From the NCBI GenBank assembly GCA_032358165.1, contig CM063639.1:80001-144000 (forward strand): 64,000 bases of DNA, read 5' to 3'. Positions 30,669 to 41,339 of the stretch are shown here, piece after piece. The notes beneath the pieces were generated by a model. That model worked only from the letters and a program-made list of their open reading frames with translations, was not told where the DNA came from and did not search any database. Each line of letters opens with the position of its first letter. Positions within the stretch are counted from its first letter, which is position 1. Both the position numbers and the translations under genes were made by a program. The stretch is from Diplosphaera chodatii. Its lineage: Eukaryota; Chlorophyta; Trebouxiophyceae; Prasiolales; Stichococcaceae.

Positions 30669-31380
30669 TTATATGATTTATTAAATACAATCTAATTGAA
30701 ATATTACTAAATAATTATTTATTTTACCAATTTATAATTTATTTAAGTATTCAATTTAAAATAACTAAATTAGTGAAAAACCTCCGACAAATGCAAATTT
30801 GTCGGGTGTTTTCTATCATATGTTTATTAATTTATATTATTCAAATTACTTGTAGATCTAGTATTATAAACACCACTTATTTACTAGAAATATATTTAAA
30901 AAATATTTTTTCAACACGTTTGCCTTTGTTCCACAAAACTTTGTTTTGTCTTACTTAAGGCTTGTCCAGAAAAAAACAAAGTTTTTTATAGACTAGTATT
31001 TAAATAAATTTTTTATAAAAGATATTTATAGAACGTATACTTTACGCCAAATAAAATAGAGGTATTTTAATACTGCAAATTTGGATTTATTTACATTGCG
31101 TATGCTCTTATTTTAAGTTCACTACTTCTGGCTACTTCAATTTACTTTTAATGCTGCCCCTATTTCAGTTCTGACATGATTCAAGAATTGATGATACAGA
31201 GTAGTGAACCAAAATATATTATATATAATATCAAACAAAAAATCAAGAATTTTAATAAAAAAAATAAAGTTTGAAAAAATAAAAGTTTGAAAAAATAAAT
31301 TTTTTATTGATATACTATAATACAATAATATTCTATTATTTATAGAAAGAAAGTAAACCATTTTTATAAAAAAATATTTT

Positions 31381-31980
31381 ATGGGACTACCTTGGTATCG
31401 TGTCCATACAGTTGTGTTAAATGACCCAGGTCGATTAATTGCTGTACATTTAATGCATACATCTCTTGTAGCAGGTTGGGCTGGCTCAATGGCTTTTTAT
31501 GAGCTTGCAGTATTCGATCCATCGGATCCAGTTTTAAATCCGATGTGGCGTCAAGGAATGTTTGTTTTACCATTTATAACTCGATTAGGCGTTACTCAAT
31601 CATGGGGTGGCTGGACAATTAGTGGAGAAACATCAAGTAATCCAGGTATTTGGAGTTATGAAGGAGTAGCAACTTCACACATTTTATTATCTGGCCTATT
31701 ATTTGGAGCAGCTATTTGGCATTGGGTAAATTGGGATTTACAACTTTTTCGTGATCCAAGAAAAGGAGATCCTGCATTAGATCTTCCTAAGATTTTTGGT
31801 ATTCATCTTTTCCTTTCTGGAATTTTATGTTTCGGTTTTGGGGCTTTTCACGTAACTGGCTTATTTGGCCCAGGAATTTGGGTATCTGATCCATATGGTA
31901 TTACAGGAAGTGTTCAACCAGTAGCTCCATCATGGGGAGCTGATGGGTTTGATCCGTATAATCCTGGTGGTATTGCGGCT
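31381..31980 (+). CDS. psbB: Photosystem II CP47 chlorophyll apoprotein, exon 1
   Basis: This encodes residues 1-200 of CP47, the inner antenna of photosystem II. It begins [20 protein letters not shown], carries the His-rich membrane helices that bind chlorophyll ([34 protein letters not shown]), and ends YNPGGIAA. The frame would stop immediately (TAA at 31981), but joining to 33589 restores the conserved GGIA-HHIAAG sequence and a 508-residue protein, the normal CP47 length. Exon 1 ends in T, as expected before a group I intron. Confidence 0.97.
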
Positions 31981-33588
31981 TAATTAAATGGGTCGAATGT
32001 CTCGTAAGATGACATTAAGAACTTCGCTATATGCTGGGACGTTTCGTTATTCCTTTAGTCCAATTTTGAAAAATGAATTGGTAAAATCTATGTTTTGGCT
32101 TTTATTTATAAAAGCAATAGATACCGAAGTATCTAAAAAAAACCTTAACATGTACTTTAGTTTTTACAAAAGATACAGGTTTTGAAGGTAGAAACAATCA
32201 GCAGGAAACTATTTTAAACAAAACTATTATGTTAAAAAAATTGTACAAGTACAAACTTGTATTTAAGGAAATAAGCTTTGCTTTTTTCCCTTTGCTAATA
32301 TTTCAACAAAATTGAAATATGAATAAAGGGTTCTTAAAACCTTTGAAAACAAGCAAAGCTTGTTTTCTTAGAACATAAAATATGTTTTTCTATATTTTTC
32401 ATTTTTTTCTTTTATATATATGAAAATAGGATCCTCAGAGACTACACGCGAAGCACCTAATACGCTACATACGACAAAAACAGTAGTTGTAAAGGAATTT
32501 ACATTTACTTCATATATTTTACCTGAACATAAAAAAAATATTGACTTCTCGTTTTTAGAGTGGTTTATTGGTTTTTCAGAAGGTAATGCATGTTTTTACT
32601 CTCGTATCGAAAATAATCGAGTACGGTTATTTTTTGAAATTACGCAAAAAGATCCAGCTTTAATGTATAAAGTTCGTACAACTTTAGGTTTTGGTCAGGT
32701 TACATCTTTTAGACGAAATAATGAAACATATTGGAAATTTAGTGTTGAAGATAAACGAGGTGTTCAAAGAATTATGCTTTTATTCAATGGTAATTTGGTT
32801 TTACCAAAACGATATGAAGAATTTGTACAGTGGGTAAATTTTGGAAAAAATCTTTATCCAGCAAATTTTATTTTAAAAGTGCAACGTGTAGAAGTTTCAT
32901 TACGAACTGGCTGGTTAGCTGGTTTTATTGAATCTGAAGGATGTTTTTATGCAAATTTAAAATTTAAAGATACACTTTGTTTAAAAGATTGGGATTTTGA
33001 TCAAAAACTTACTATTACTCAACAAGATACACATGGAGAGTCCCGTATATTACAACACATTATAATTTTATGTGACAGTGTTGATGTAAAATTACACCTT
33101 GCCAAAAAACCAAATTGTTATCGAATTGAGTTATGTTCTTTAAAAGCTCATACTATTGTTGTATCTTATCTTATGCAGTTTCCGCTTTTAGGAAAGAAAA
33201 AAATTGCATTTCTTCGTTGGTGGCGTATTTATTTACGTCGACAAGAACCAAAAGAAAAACAAATTTCAACAAAAACAATACAGAAGTTAAAAAAATTATG
33301 TTCAAAAATTAATGCATTTCAGAAGTAAAAGATTTATTCCAGTTTTTTCTAAACCTTTTTTTGCTAATAAAAACTTCCAAACATACAACTTTGTTGTATG
33401 TCAGGTTTTCTTCGAAAACGTTTTTATAACAAAGCAAACATATAAGTTTATACTTGTACAAATTTATTTCTTTTCTTATTGAATGTAGTAATTTTCTAAA
33501 TATATATATGTAGCTAAGGTTGAAGATATAGTCCAAATAAAAAGGCATTAAACATATTTATTGTATAAATATGGAAACTTTTTATTAG
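31981..33588 (+). other. Group I intron in psbB
   Basis: A 1608-nt intron defined by the interrupted CP47 frame. Group I features are visible. The exon end CGGCT can pair with GGTCG at 31991-31995 (P1, with the splice-site U-G pair). ATG at 31988-31990 can pair with the exon 2 start CAT (P10). A P-like element (AATCAGCAGGAAAC) lies at 32196-32209. The R-like element CAGAGACTACACG at 32436-32448 and S-like element AAGATATAGTCC at 33523-33534 can form P7 (GACTA with TAGTC). The last intron base is G. It carries a LAGLIDADG gene and copies of the dispersed repeats in peripheral positions (about 32230-32375 and 33359-33436). Confidence 0.9.
32420..33328 (+). CDS. LAGLIDADG homing endonuclease within psbB intron
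   Basis: The 302-residue product has two LAGLIDADG-type motifs, WFIGFSEGNACF near residue 48 and WLAGFIESEGCFY near residue 172, the usual single-chain two-domain layout. Such enzymes cut intron-lacking alleles at the insertion site and promote intron spread; some also aid splicing. The ATG at 32420 places the first dozen codons over the R-like element of the intron core, so coding and ribozyme sequence overlap; a later start, or translation fused to upstream sequence, is possible. Both motifs keep an acidic residue (E), suggesting an active site, but activity cannot be judged by eye. Confidence 0.9.
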   Translation: MKIGSSETTREAPNTLHTTKTVVVKEFTFTSYILPEHKKNIDFSFLEWFIGFSEGNACFYSRIENNRVRLFFEITQKDPALMYKVRTTLGFGQVTSFRRNNETYWKFSVEDKRGVQRIMLLFNGNLVLPKRYEEFVQWVNFGKNLYPANFILKVQRVEVSLRTGWLAGFIESEGCFYANLKFKDTLCLKDWDFDQKLTITQQDTHGESRILQHIIILCDSVDVKLHLAKKPNCYRIELCSLKAHTIVVSYLMQFPLLGKKKIAFLRWWRIYLRRQEPKEKQISTKTIQKLKKLCSKINAFQK

Positions 33589-34515
33589 CATCACATTGCA
33601 GCTGGCATTTTAGGTGTTCTAGCAGGTCTTTTTCATCTTTGCGTAAGACCGCCACAACGACTTTATAATGGGCTTCGAATGGGAAATATCGAAACTGTTC
33701 TTTCAAGTAGTATTGCAGCTGTTTTTTGGGCAGCTTTTGTAGTTGCTGGAACAATGTGGTATGGTTCTGCAGCAACTCCAATTGAATTATATGGTCCGAC
33801 TCGTTATCAATGGGATTTAGGTTTTTTCCAACAAGAAATTGAAAAACGTGTTCAATCTAGTTTATCGCAAGGAAAATCTTTAACTCAAGCTTGGGCTGAA
33901 ATTCCTGAAAAATTAGCATTTTACGATTATATTGGAAATAATCCAGGAAAAGGTGGTTTATTCCGTGCAGGTGCAATGAACAGTGGTGATGGAATTGCCG
34001 TGGGTTGGTTAGGTCATGCTGTTTTTAAAGATAAAGATAATAACGAATTATATGTTCGTCGTATGCCAACATTTTTTGAAACTTTTCCAGTTTTATTAAT
34101 TGATAAAAATGGTGTTGTAAGAGCAGATGTGCCTTTCAGACGTGCAGAATCGAAATATAGTATTGAACAAGTTGGCGTTTCAGTTACTTTTTATGGTGGT
34201 GAATTAGATTCAGTTAAATTCACAGACCCAGCAACTGTTAAAAAATATGCCCGTCGTGCGCAACTTGGAGAAATTTTTGAATTTGATCGTGCAACTTTAC
34301 AATCAGATGGAGTATTCAGAACAAGCCCACGTGGATGGTTTACTTTTGGGCATTTATGTTTTGCTTTATTATTTTTCTTTGGCCATATTTGGCATGGAGC
34401 TCGAACTATTTTCAGAGATGTTTTTGCTGGAATTGATTTAGATTTAGATGAACAAGTTGAATTTGGAGCTTTTCAAAAACTTGGTGATGCCTCAACTCGT
34501 CGTCAATCAGTTTAA
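33589..34515 (+). CDS. psbB: Photosystem II CP47 chlorophyll apoprotein, exon 2
   Basis: This encodes residues 201-508 of CP47. It begins [20 protein letters not shown], continues through the large lumenal loop ([20 protein letters not shown] onward) and the last helix ([20 protein letters not shown]), and ends DASTRRQSV. An internal ATG at 33679 is not the start: the 30 upstream codons are strongly conserved CP47 sequence. It heads the psbB-psbT-psbN-psbH cluster. Confidence 0.97.
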   Translation, partial: HHIAAGILGVLAGLFHLCVRPPQRLYNGLRMGNIETVLSSSIAAVFWAAFVVAGTMWYGSAATPIELYGPTRYQWDLGFFQQEIEKRVQSSLSQGKSLTQAWAEIPEKLAFYDYIGNNPGKGGLFRAGAMNSGDGIAVGWLGHAVFKDKDNNELYVRRMPTFFETFPVLLIDKNGVVRADVPFRRAESKYSIEQVGVSVTFYGGELDSVKFTDPATVKKYARRAQLGEIFEFDRATLQSDGVFRTSPRGWFTFGHLCFALLFFFGHIWHGARTIFRDVFAGIDLDLDEQVEFGAFQKLGDASTRRQSV

Positions 34516-35343
34516 TTTCATACATTTTAATCAATAATTAATCAATAAGATTATTGTATTAATATCACCTAAACAAAAAAAAAAGGCTTGTCAATAAAAA
34601 AACAAAATTTTCTTATAGGCTAGCCTTTACTAGCAAAGCTAGCCTTAGGCTTGCTTTGCTAGTACAACTATAAATTTAAATTTTTTCACGAATTTTATCG
34701 TTTTTTAAGTTTAATTAGTTCAATATAAATATTGGCAACATTATAATATCCGGCCTTTGTAATATTTTTCACACATTTGTGTGAAAAATACAACAAAGCT
34801 AACTGCAGGCTTGCTTTGCTAGTAAGTATTGAATTAATTAATCTGAATTGAAATTTATGGTTTTTATTTTCAAAATGTCAAATTTTTGAAATTTTAATTT
34901 ATTGATTTTATTTAATTTGGAATAAATCAAATTAAATAAAACACGGTAAAAAATACCGAAACCCTTAATTTGTTAAAAAAAAATTTAAATTCACAAAATT
35001 TTTTTACAGTAAGTTTCGGTAAACAAAAAAAATGTAAAATTTTATTTTATAAGTAATTTATAAAATAGTATTTGAAAAAGTTTAAGCTATAAAATTTTGA
35101 AATTATATTAAAAAATAAATTTTTGTTTACATGCTTTTTTTTACTTGCCTGTAAATAAAGCGAAGCTTTAGTTACTGACAAGGATTCGTCGAACTTGTGA
35201 AACCAAGCTTTGCTTGTTTTCTTAAACACAACTTTGTAGTTGTACAAATTTAAAAAGCAAAAATTTTTTTTTATAGCACAAAACCATAAAATAAAACTTT
35301 GCATTTTGTTAATATTGTTGCCAACTAAAACAAACAACTTTTT
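34516..35343. repeat. psbB-psbT spacer
   Basis: No gene is visible. TAGC-type modules lie near 34585-34670 and 34750-34825, and a GTAAATAAAGCGAAGCTTTA palindrome near 35150-35180. The minus-strand frame at 35047-35337 is repeat-rich and has no recognisable family. Confidence 0.65.
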
Positions 35344-35439
35344 ATGGAAGCTTTAGTTTATACTTTTTTATTAATAGGAACACTAGGAATTATCTTTTTT
35401 GCAATTTTTTTCCGCGAGCCACCTCGTATTGTTAAATAA
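35344..35439 (+). CDS. psbT: Photosystem II protein T
   Basis: A 31-residue single-helix photosystem II subunit at the dimer interface, involved in recovery from photodamage. It starts [20 protein letters not shown] and ends FREPPRIVK, the family signature. It lies between psbB and the oppositely oriented psbN, the conserved arrangement. Confidence 0.97.
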   Translation: MEALVYTFLLIGTLGIIFFAIFFREPPRIVK

Positions 35440-35904
35440 ATATATAATTTGTTATATAAATTAACACAGTATTAAAATCAATTGTCACTCATCAACAAGC
35501 TTGTACTTCTACTAATCTATAAAAAATAAAATTTTTTTATTGACAAGCTTGAAGTAAGACAAAACTTCATTTTGTCCAATAAAAGTAAATTGATTATCAA
35601 TTCATTCATAAAATTATTATATTATCATTTATAATAGAAAATAGTTTATTTTATAAAAAAAATAAATAATCTATTTTAAAATTGTATTCTTATAGTGTTT
35701 TATTTAAACCTTATTAAGTATAGAATAAATAAACCTTAATTTATACGATTTTTTATAAAAAAATCGTATAAATTAAGTAAATAAAAAAAAGTTTTATTAC
35801 TTTTATACAAAAAATATATTTGAAAACAAGCAAAACTTGTTTTCTTAGAAAATAAAGTTTTTTTATTCAATAATTTGATTTTATCAAACTTCAACTAGAT
35901 TCAA
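35440..35904. repeat. psbT-psbN convergent spacer
   Basis: An insertion-site derivative occurs at about 35500-35590 (GTACTTCTAC then a unit with an AAAACTTCATTTT core). A perfect 20-bp hairpin lies at 35735-35777. No gene is visible. Confidence 0.7.
35735..35777. terminator. Bidirectional 3' hairpin between psbT and psbN
   Basis: A perfect 20-bp stem (CTTAATTTATACGATTTTTT) with loop ATA. Because it stands between converging genes, it can form in both transcripts and limit antisense read-through. Confidence 0.75.
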
Positions 35905-36039
35905 CTAATCTTCGTGTTCTTCAAACGGATCACGTAGTTGTTTTGATGGTGGGCCAAAACCTACATAAATCGAATAGCCAGTAATACTTAAAACAAGGCA
36001 CCCTAAAAAAATGGTATAAAAAAAAGCAGCGCTTTCCAT
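35905..36039 (-). CDS. psbN: PsbN protein
   Basis: The 44-residue product starts [20 protein letters not shown] and ends FEEHED. PsbN has one N-terminal membrane helix and is known as an assembly factor for photosystem II rather than a stable subunit. It is encoded opposite to psbB/psbT/psbH, as in nearly all green plastids. Confidence 0.97.
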   Translation of the reverse strand: MESAAFFYTIFLGCLVLSITGYSIYVGFGPPSKQLRDPFEEHED

Positions 36040-36476
36040 AATTTAATACTAATTATTTCAATTAACAATAATAGTAAATAAGCAACTAATCAATTAGATG
36101 CTTGTTATTTACTTCACAGTATAGACTCAAGATAGATATTTAAAATTTGTACGAATACAAATTTGTTAAGCGTGGGTATAATTTTTCTATTTTGTAAAAT
36201 TTTATTTATAGAATTTTACAACAAAAATAACTACTTATAAAATAATTAGTAAGCAGTTTAAATAAATTAATATATTTTTGTTTTTTTATAAAACAAATTG
36301 TTTTTATATTTTTTAATAAAAACTCTTTTCAATTAAGAAGAATTAAAAAAATATTTTAGCAGATATATAAATTAGTTAATTTATTAGCTTTTTTCGATTA
36401 TAATTATAAATGCAATATAATAAATATTACAGAAAGTAAAAATTTAAAATTTTTTTATTTTATAAAAGGAAAATTT
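36040..36476. other. psbN-psbH divergent spacer
   Basis: A+T-rich, with one degenerate empty site (TTTGTACGAATACAAATTTG) near 36148. It should contain the psbN promoter and the psbH leader; an AAGGA box stands just before psbH. Confidence 0.6.
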
Positions 36477-36725
36477 ATGGCAACAGCAACTACTTCAAAA
36501 AATAAAGAAAACCCTTTAAAAACTGGCAAAGTAACTACTTTAGGAACTTTATTACGACCATTAAATTCAGAATACGGTAAAGTTGCCCCAGGCTGGGGAA
36601 CTACAGTCCTTATGGGCGTATTTATGGCTTTGTTTGCGGTATTTTTAGTAATTATTTTAGAAATTTATAATAGCTCAGTTCTTTTAGATGATGTTTCTGT
36701 AAGCTGGGAATCTTTAGCAAAATAA
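36477..36725 (+). CDS. psbH: Photosystem II phosphoprotein H
   Basis: An 82-residue photosystem II subunit with a Thr-rich stromal N-terminus ([10 protein letters not shown]), the known phosphorylation region in plants, then [20 protein letters not shown] and one membrane helix. It ends VSWESLAK. It is the last gene of the psbB cluster, with an AAGGA box upstream of the ATG. Confidence 0.97.
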   Translation: MATATTSKNKENPLKTGKVTTLGTLLRPLNSEYGKVAPGWGTTVLMGVFMALFAVFLVIILEIYNSSVLLDDVSVSWESLAK

Positions 36726-37224
36726 AATAAATATAATTATTTTAGAGCTGTCAAGTAGTGCAAGCTTGCATTATCAAAATAAAACGCAAGCTGGCATTGC
36801 TTGATAATAATATAAGGTTTTTAAAAAGATATCTGACATTATTAAGTGTATAATCAATCTTTAATTAGTTTGTACAAATACAAATTTATCCTTTTTGTTT
36901 ACAAAACTTCGTTTTGTCTTACTATGCTTTGCTAATAAAAATTTTTTTTTTATAACCTGCCTTTACTAACAAAATTTTTTTGTTAATATTTCAACTTTGT
37001 TGAAATATAAGCAAAGCGAAACAACAAGTTTGTACAAATACAAACTTGTTTTCCCTACTTATGTACCTGATTATAAAAAAATTCTTAGTTCAACTAAACG
37101 ATTAATTTGAGTTTCTTTATATTGAATCACATTTTAATTATTTACGATTTACTTTTTACTAATTTAACTAAATAATTTGCAAAATAAAAAAGAATTGATA
37201 TAATAAAATAAAAATTTGAAAATT
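36726..37224. repeat. psbH-trnG spacer
   Basis: It contains an imperfect psbH 3' hairpin (36751-36804, 16 of 19 pairs), repeat modules at about 36880-37020 and an empty site GTACAAATACAAACTTGTTT near 37030. No gene is visible. Confidence 0.65.
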
Positions 37225-37296
37225 GCGGGTATAGCTCAGTGGTAGAGCATCTCCTTGCCAAGGAGAATGTCGCGCGTTCGAATCGCGTTACCCGCT
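37225..37296 (+). tRNA. trnG: tRNA-Gly (anticodon GCC)
   Basis: 72 nt. Acceptor GCGGGTA pairs with TACCCGC, discriminator T; the anticodon stem CTCCT/AGGAG with loop TGCCA region gives GCC. The T arm GCGCGTTCGAATCGCG is nearly the same as in trnG(UCC). Confidence 0.95.
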
Positions 37297-37755
37297 AGCT
37301 AATAAAAAAATTTGTACAAGTACTATCAAAGCTAGCCTGTTTGCTTTGCTTATATTTCAACTTTGTTGAAATATTAGCAAACGGAAGTAAGATAAAAAAG
37401 TTTTGTCCAACAAAGGCAAACTTGTTGCAAAGTTTTTTATTGGCAAGCCTAAAAATAATTTTGCTCCTAAAAAAAAAAGTTCTCCAAACCCTTGCTAGTA
37501 ATTCATTTTGTTAAATTATGAGCAAGGCAAAAGGTTAGGCAAACAATTTTTAAAATGAATTATATCGCACTAGACATAACTATTAATTATTGATTTATGT
37601 TAACAACATAAAAATTATAAGTGAATTTAAAATTATATGAAATTTCCTAAATAAAATTAAAATGTATTTACAATAATTTTTTAGTATAAAAATTAATTAG
37701 TTATAAATCAATTTATTGACAATACTTATTTTATCAAGGACCAATAAATTTATTA
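37297..37755. repeat. trnG-trnS spacer with a composite filled site
   Basis: At 37304-37445 the host halves TTTGTACAAGTAC and AAACTTGTTGCAAAG are separated by about 110 nt that include a TATTTCAAC-type hairpin. No gene is visible. Confidence 0.7.
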
Positions 37756-37843
37756 GGAGAGATGGCAGAGCGGTTGAATGCATCGGTTTTGAAAACCGAC
37801 GTAGTTTCAAAAACTACCGAGGGTTCGAATCCCTCTCTTTCCT
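37756..37843 (+). tRNA. trnS: tRNA-Ser (anticodon UGA)
   Basis: An 88-nt class II tRNA. Acceptor GGAGAGA pairs with TCTTTCC, discriminator T; the anticodon loop TTTGAAA gives UGA, followed by a long variable arm (GTAGTTTCAAAAACTAC). Confidence 0.95.
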
Positions 37844-38141
37844 TAATTTATAAATTTATTTAAATTTATAAAAATGTGAAATATTTTTTACTTTTTTTTT
37901 TGTTGTTATAAAAACCAATTTTTAATAACAACAAAATACTTGTACAATAAAAAAACTTGTTGTATTTTGCAAGAAGTTTGTAGCACAGCAACTAACAAGT
38001 AAGTTGTAAATAAAATCAAACTTTGTTTGATTTTATCAACAACTTACTCCGTTAGCCTTTGTTAGTACTTATATAAATTTTTTATTATTTTAGCTTGGCA
38101 TAAACTTATATTTCTTAAAAATATATAATATATGATGTAAA
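37844..38141. other. trnS-ycf20 spacer
   Basis: A hairpin with 12-bp inner arms ATAAAATCAAAC/GTTTGATTTTAT and outer arms GTAAGTTG/CAACTTAC lies at about 38000-38046. No gene is visible. Confidence 0.6.
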
Positions 38142-38708
38142 ATGAACTATAATACGAAATTATCTTTATTCTTTATTAATATAGAAAAAAATATTTCAAA
38201 AAAAATGGTATTTTTTGAAATATATTTTGCAAAAGGTGTTTTTTTTTTATTTTTTGGTTTTTTATTAGGAAATTTGTTTGGAAGTTTTTTAGATATTTTT
38301 CGTAAATTAGTAATATGGGACGGTTTTATTGTATTAATAATTATTTTATTACAAGAATTTATTAGTTATTCCATATATAAGTCAAAAAAACGGACTTTAT
38401 TTTTTTATGTGAAAAATAAAAAAACATATAAATTAAAAAAAAAAAAATTTTTCTTTAATAGAATTACGCAATTAACAAATTTTTTGATTGGAAGCTTTTT
38501 TTATGTGTCAATTTTTCTTAAGAAAATTATTTTAAAGGCGTATACTGTTTTTCCTGAGACAATAAAAAAAAAAATGAGTTATTTTTTTTTTAATGAAAAC
38601 TTAGCTACAAACAAAACTTATCAAATTTACATTCTTAAAAATTTGAATCTTTTTAAAATTGGTATTTTATTAGGGTTTTTTATTGATGCGTTTAAGGTTG
38701 GGTCATAA
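38142..38708 (+). CDS. ycf20: Hypothetical plastid membrane protein Ycf20
   Basis: The 188-residue product has a membrane segment (GVFFLFFGFLLGNLFGSFLD near residue 32), then IFRKLVIWDGFIVLIIILLQEFI near 53-75, and the C-terminal ending KIGILLGFFIDAFKVGS, a recognisable Ycf20 signature. The middle is a Lys/Phe-rich expansion; typical Ycf20 is about 110 residues. The nuclear homologue in plants has been linked to non-photochemical quenching, but the molecular role is unknown. It lies on the same strand as psaC downstream. Confidence 0.87.
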   Translation: MNYNTKLSLFFINIEKNISKKMVFFEIYFAKGVFFLFFGFLLGNLFGSFLDIFRKLVIWDGFIVLIIILLQEFISYSIYKSKKRTLFFYVKNKKTYKLKKKKFFFNRITQLTNFLIGSFFYVSIFLKKIILKAYTVFPETIKKKMSYFFFNENLATNKTYQIYILKNLNLFKIGILLGFFIDAFKVGS

Positions 38709-39809
<1,101 letters not shown>

Positions 39810-40263
39810 TTATCATTGATAAGATCAATCTTGTTAATTATTTAATTCGCAATTTAATCATTAACCAGTTTGTATTTAATTAAATTAATTAACAATTTAT
39901 AAGTTTTTTAATATTTTTATCTATTTTTAAATTATTTATAATTAAATAATAAGAAAACAATTTAATCTTGCAACTAGTTTGTACCGTGGACAAACTAGTT
40001 GCAAAGTTTTTATTATTTAAACGGCAGTTTTGCAGGGACGAGCCCCTGCCAAGGGGCCTTTGTTGGATAAAACGAAGTTTTATCTTACTGCAGGCTTACT
40101 TTGCTAGTCCAATAAAAAAGAGTTTAAAATTATTTTTTAATATTTAAAATACTATTCTATCTATAATTTAAACTAATTAAAATCCGTATAAAATATTTAT
40201 TTTTACTATTTAACATAATTAAATAACAAGATTAAAATTTATAGTTTTTATAATGTAGCATAA
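39810..40263. repeat. psaC-trnC convergent spacer
   Basis: A short form of the GCAGGGACGAGCCCCTGCC module (40032-40056) is followed by an inverted TAGC...GGC unit (about 40057-40110). No gene is visible. Confidence 0.7.
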
Positions 40264-40334
40264 AGGTGGTACCCAGATTCGAACTGGGGATAAAGGATTT
40301 GCAATCCTCTGCCTTACCGCTTGGCCATACCACC
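40264..40334 (-). tRNA. trnC: tRNA-Cys (anticodon GCA)
   Basis: 71 nt. Acceptor GGTGGTA pairs with TACCACC, discriminator T. The anticodon stem AGGAT/ATCCT has loop TGCAA region giving GCA. The T arm is CAGTTCGAATCTG. Confidence 0.95.
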
Positions 40335-40656
40335 TTATAATATGTTTAACTTTATTAGCTAAAATATAATTTATATTTTAGTGTTTATTTGCAATAAACA
40401 CTAATAAAAAAATAATTCATAAAATAATTTTTTATTTAAATAGAAACACAAAATAAAACATATTTATTTTGATAGCAAAACTAAGTATAAAATGTATCTA
40501 TTTTATAGATACAAAAACTGCTTTTCTATTAATCTGGATAAAAATTTATATAAATAAATTATTCATAATATATGATTATGAATATAATTATTCTACTATA
40601 AAATTTCATGGATAAGTCATTCAATAATAGACGAAAAAACAAATTTTTACTTATAC

Positions 40657-40707
40657 TAGCAAAGCAAGCCTGCAGTAAGATAAAACTTCGTTTTATCCAA
40701 CAAAGGC
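40657..40707. repeat. TAGC...GGC insertion unit, 51 nt
   Basis: The unit begins TAGCAAAGCAAGCCTGCAG and ends ATCCAACAAAGGC, with an AAAACTTCGTTTT hairpin inside. It interrupts TTATAC/AAATCGATTG. Confidence 0.75.
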
Positions 40708-41140
40708 AAATCGATTGACAAATCATTTTTTTCTAGTCTATTATTTTTTACAAATTTATTTTTTATACTTATTTTATTTTCATGTAATTATATTTAATTG
40801 AATTAATCACTCAATTTAATCAAAATTATAAGTAATTGTATTATCAATTAAAAATTTTTTTAATTTAAAAAATGATTTTATTCATATTAAAACAAATACT
40901 GTAAATAATCATAATATAATACATTTTTTTTTAAATACTAATTTAATTTGTTATAAACGTATGAATAAAACATTTTTATGTTTTTATTTAATAACGACTT
41001 GTCAATAAATTTATTCCTAACACTTGCACTTTTATTACACAAAACTTCGTTTTATCTTATTATAGGCTTGCTTAACTCTTTTGCTAATATTTCAACTTTG
41101 TTGAAATATTAGCAAAGGTTCATAAAATTTTCCCTTGCTT

Positions 41141-41216
41141 TGTTATAAAAACTTCCAAACATACAACTTTGTTGTATGTCAGGTTTTCTTCGAAAACGTT
41201 TTTATTAGCAAAGGGA
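41141..41216. repeat. Three-level nested hairpin repeat
   Basis: A complete copy from CCCTTGCTTTG to AGCAAAGGG with both inner levels. It lies in the presumed rpoB leader or promoter region. Confidence 0.8.
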
Positions 41217-41339
41217 AAACAAGCAAAGCTTTTTTTCTTAACGACAAGTTTGTATTTGTACAAATGTTGGCAATAATTGACTATACTTTTGATAGCATCA
41301 TATAAAAAATAAAAAAAAATTTATATAAGTTTATACAAA

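Larger units (their letters stand above)
30457..31380. other. ftsH-psbB divergent spacer
   Basis: This spacer contains a GC-rich palindrome GGCAGGGGCTCGTCCCTGCC... (30582-30607), a perfect 52-nt palindrome (30617-30668), a small hairpin CCGACAAAT/ATTTGTCGG (30784-30805), a repeat unit at about 30915-31000, and a 10-bp inverted repeat GTTCACTACT/AGTAGTGAAC (31117-31126 and 31200-31209) enclosing 73 nt. No gene is supported. Confidence 0.65.
40335..41339. repeat. trnC-rpoB spacer
   Basis: No gene is visible. It contains a filled site (insert 40657-40707), a fragment near 41025-41070, a TATTTCAACTTTGTTGAAAT hairpin (about 41090-41115), a three-level copy (41141-41216) and an empty-site derivative near 41245. 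It must hold the promoter of the rpo operon. Confidence 0.7.

Noticed and set aside
31137..31361. 74-residue minus-strand frame upstream of psbB
   Set aside because: Low-complexity Phe/Ile-rich sequence with no family resemblance; its C-terminal part lies in the inverted-repeat structure.
31988..32185. 65-residue frame at the start of the psbB intron
   Set aside because: It lies in the intron 5' region containing P1 and core elements; open by chance.
33309..33548. 79-residue minus-strand frame at the intron 3' end
   Set aside because: Derived from a three-level repeat and the S-like core element.
33679..34515. psbB exon 2 as an independent gene starting at ATG 33679
   Set aside because: The thirty codons upstream to 33589 are strongly conserved CP47 sequence, and the exon join gives a full 508-residue protein.
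35047..35337. 96-residue minus-strand frame before psbT
   Set aside because: It contains repeat-derived segments and has no recognisable motif or upstream signal.
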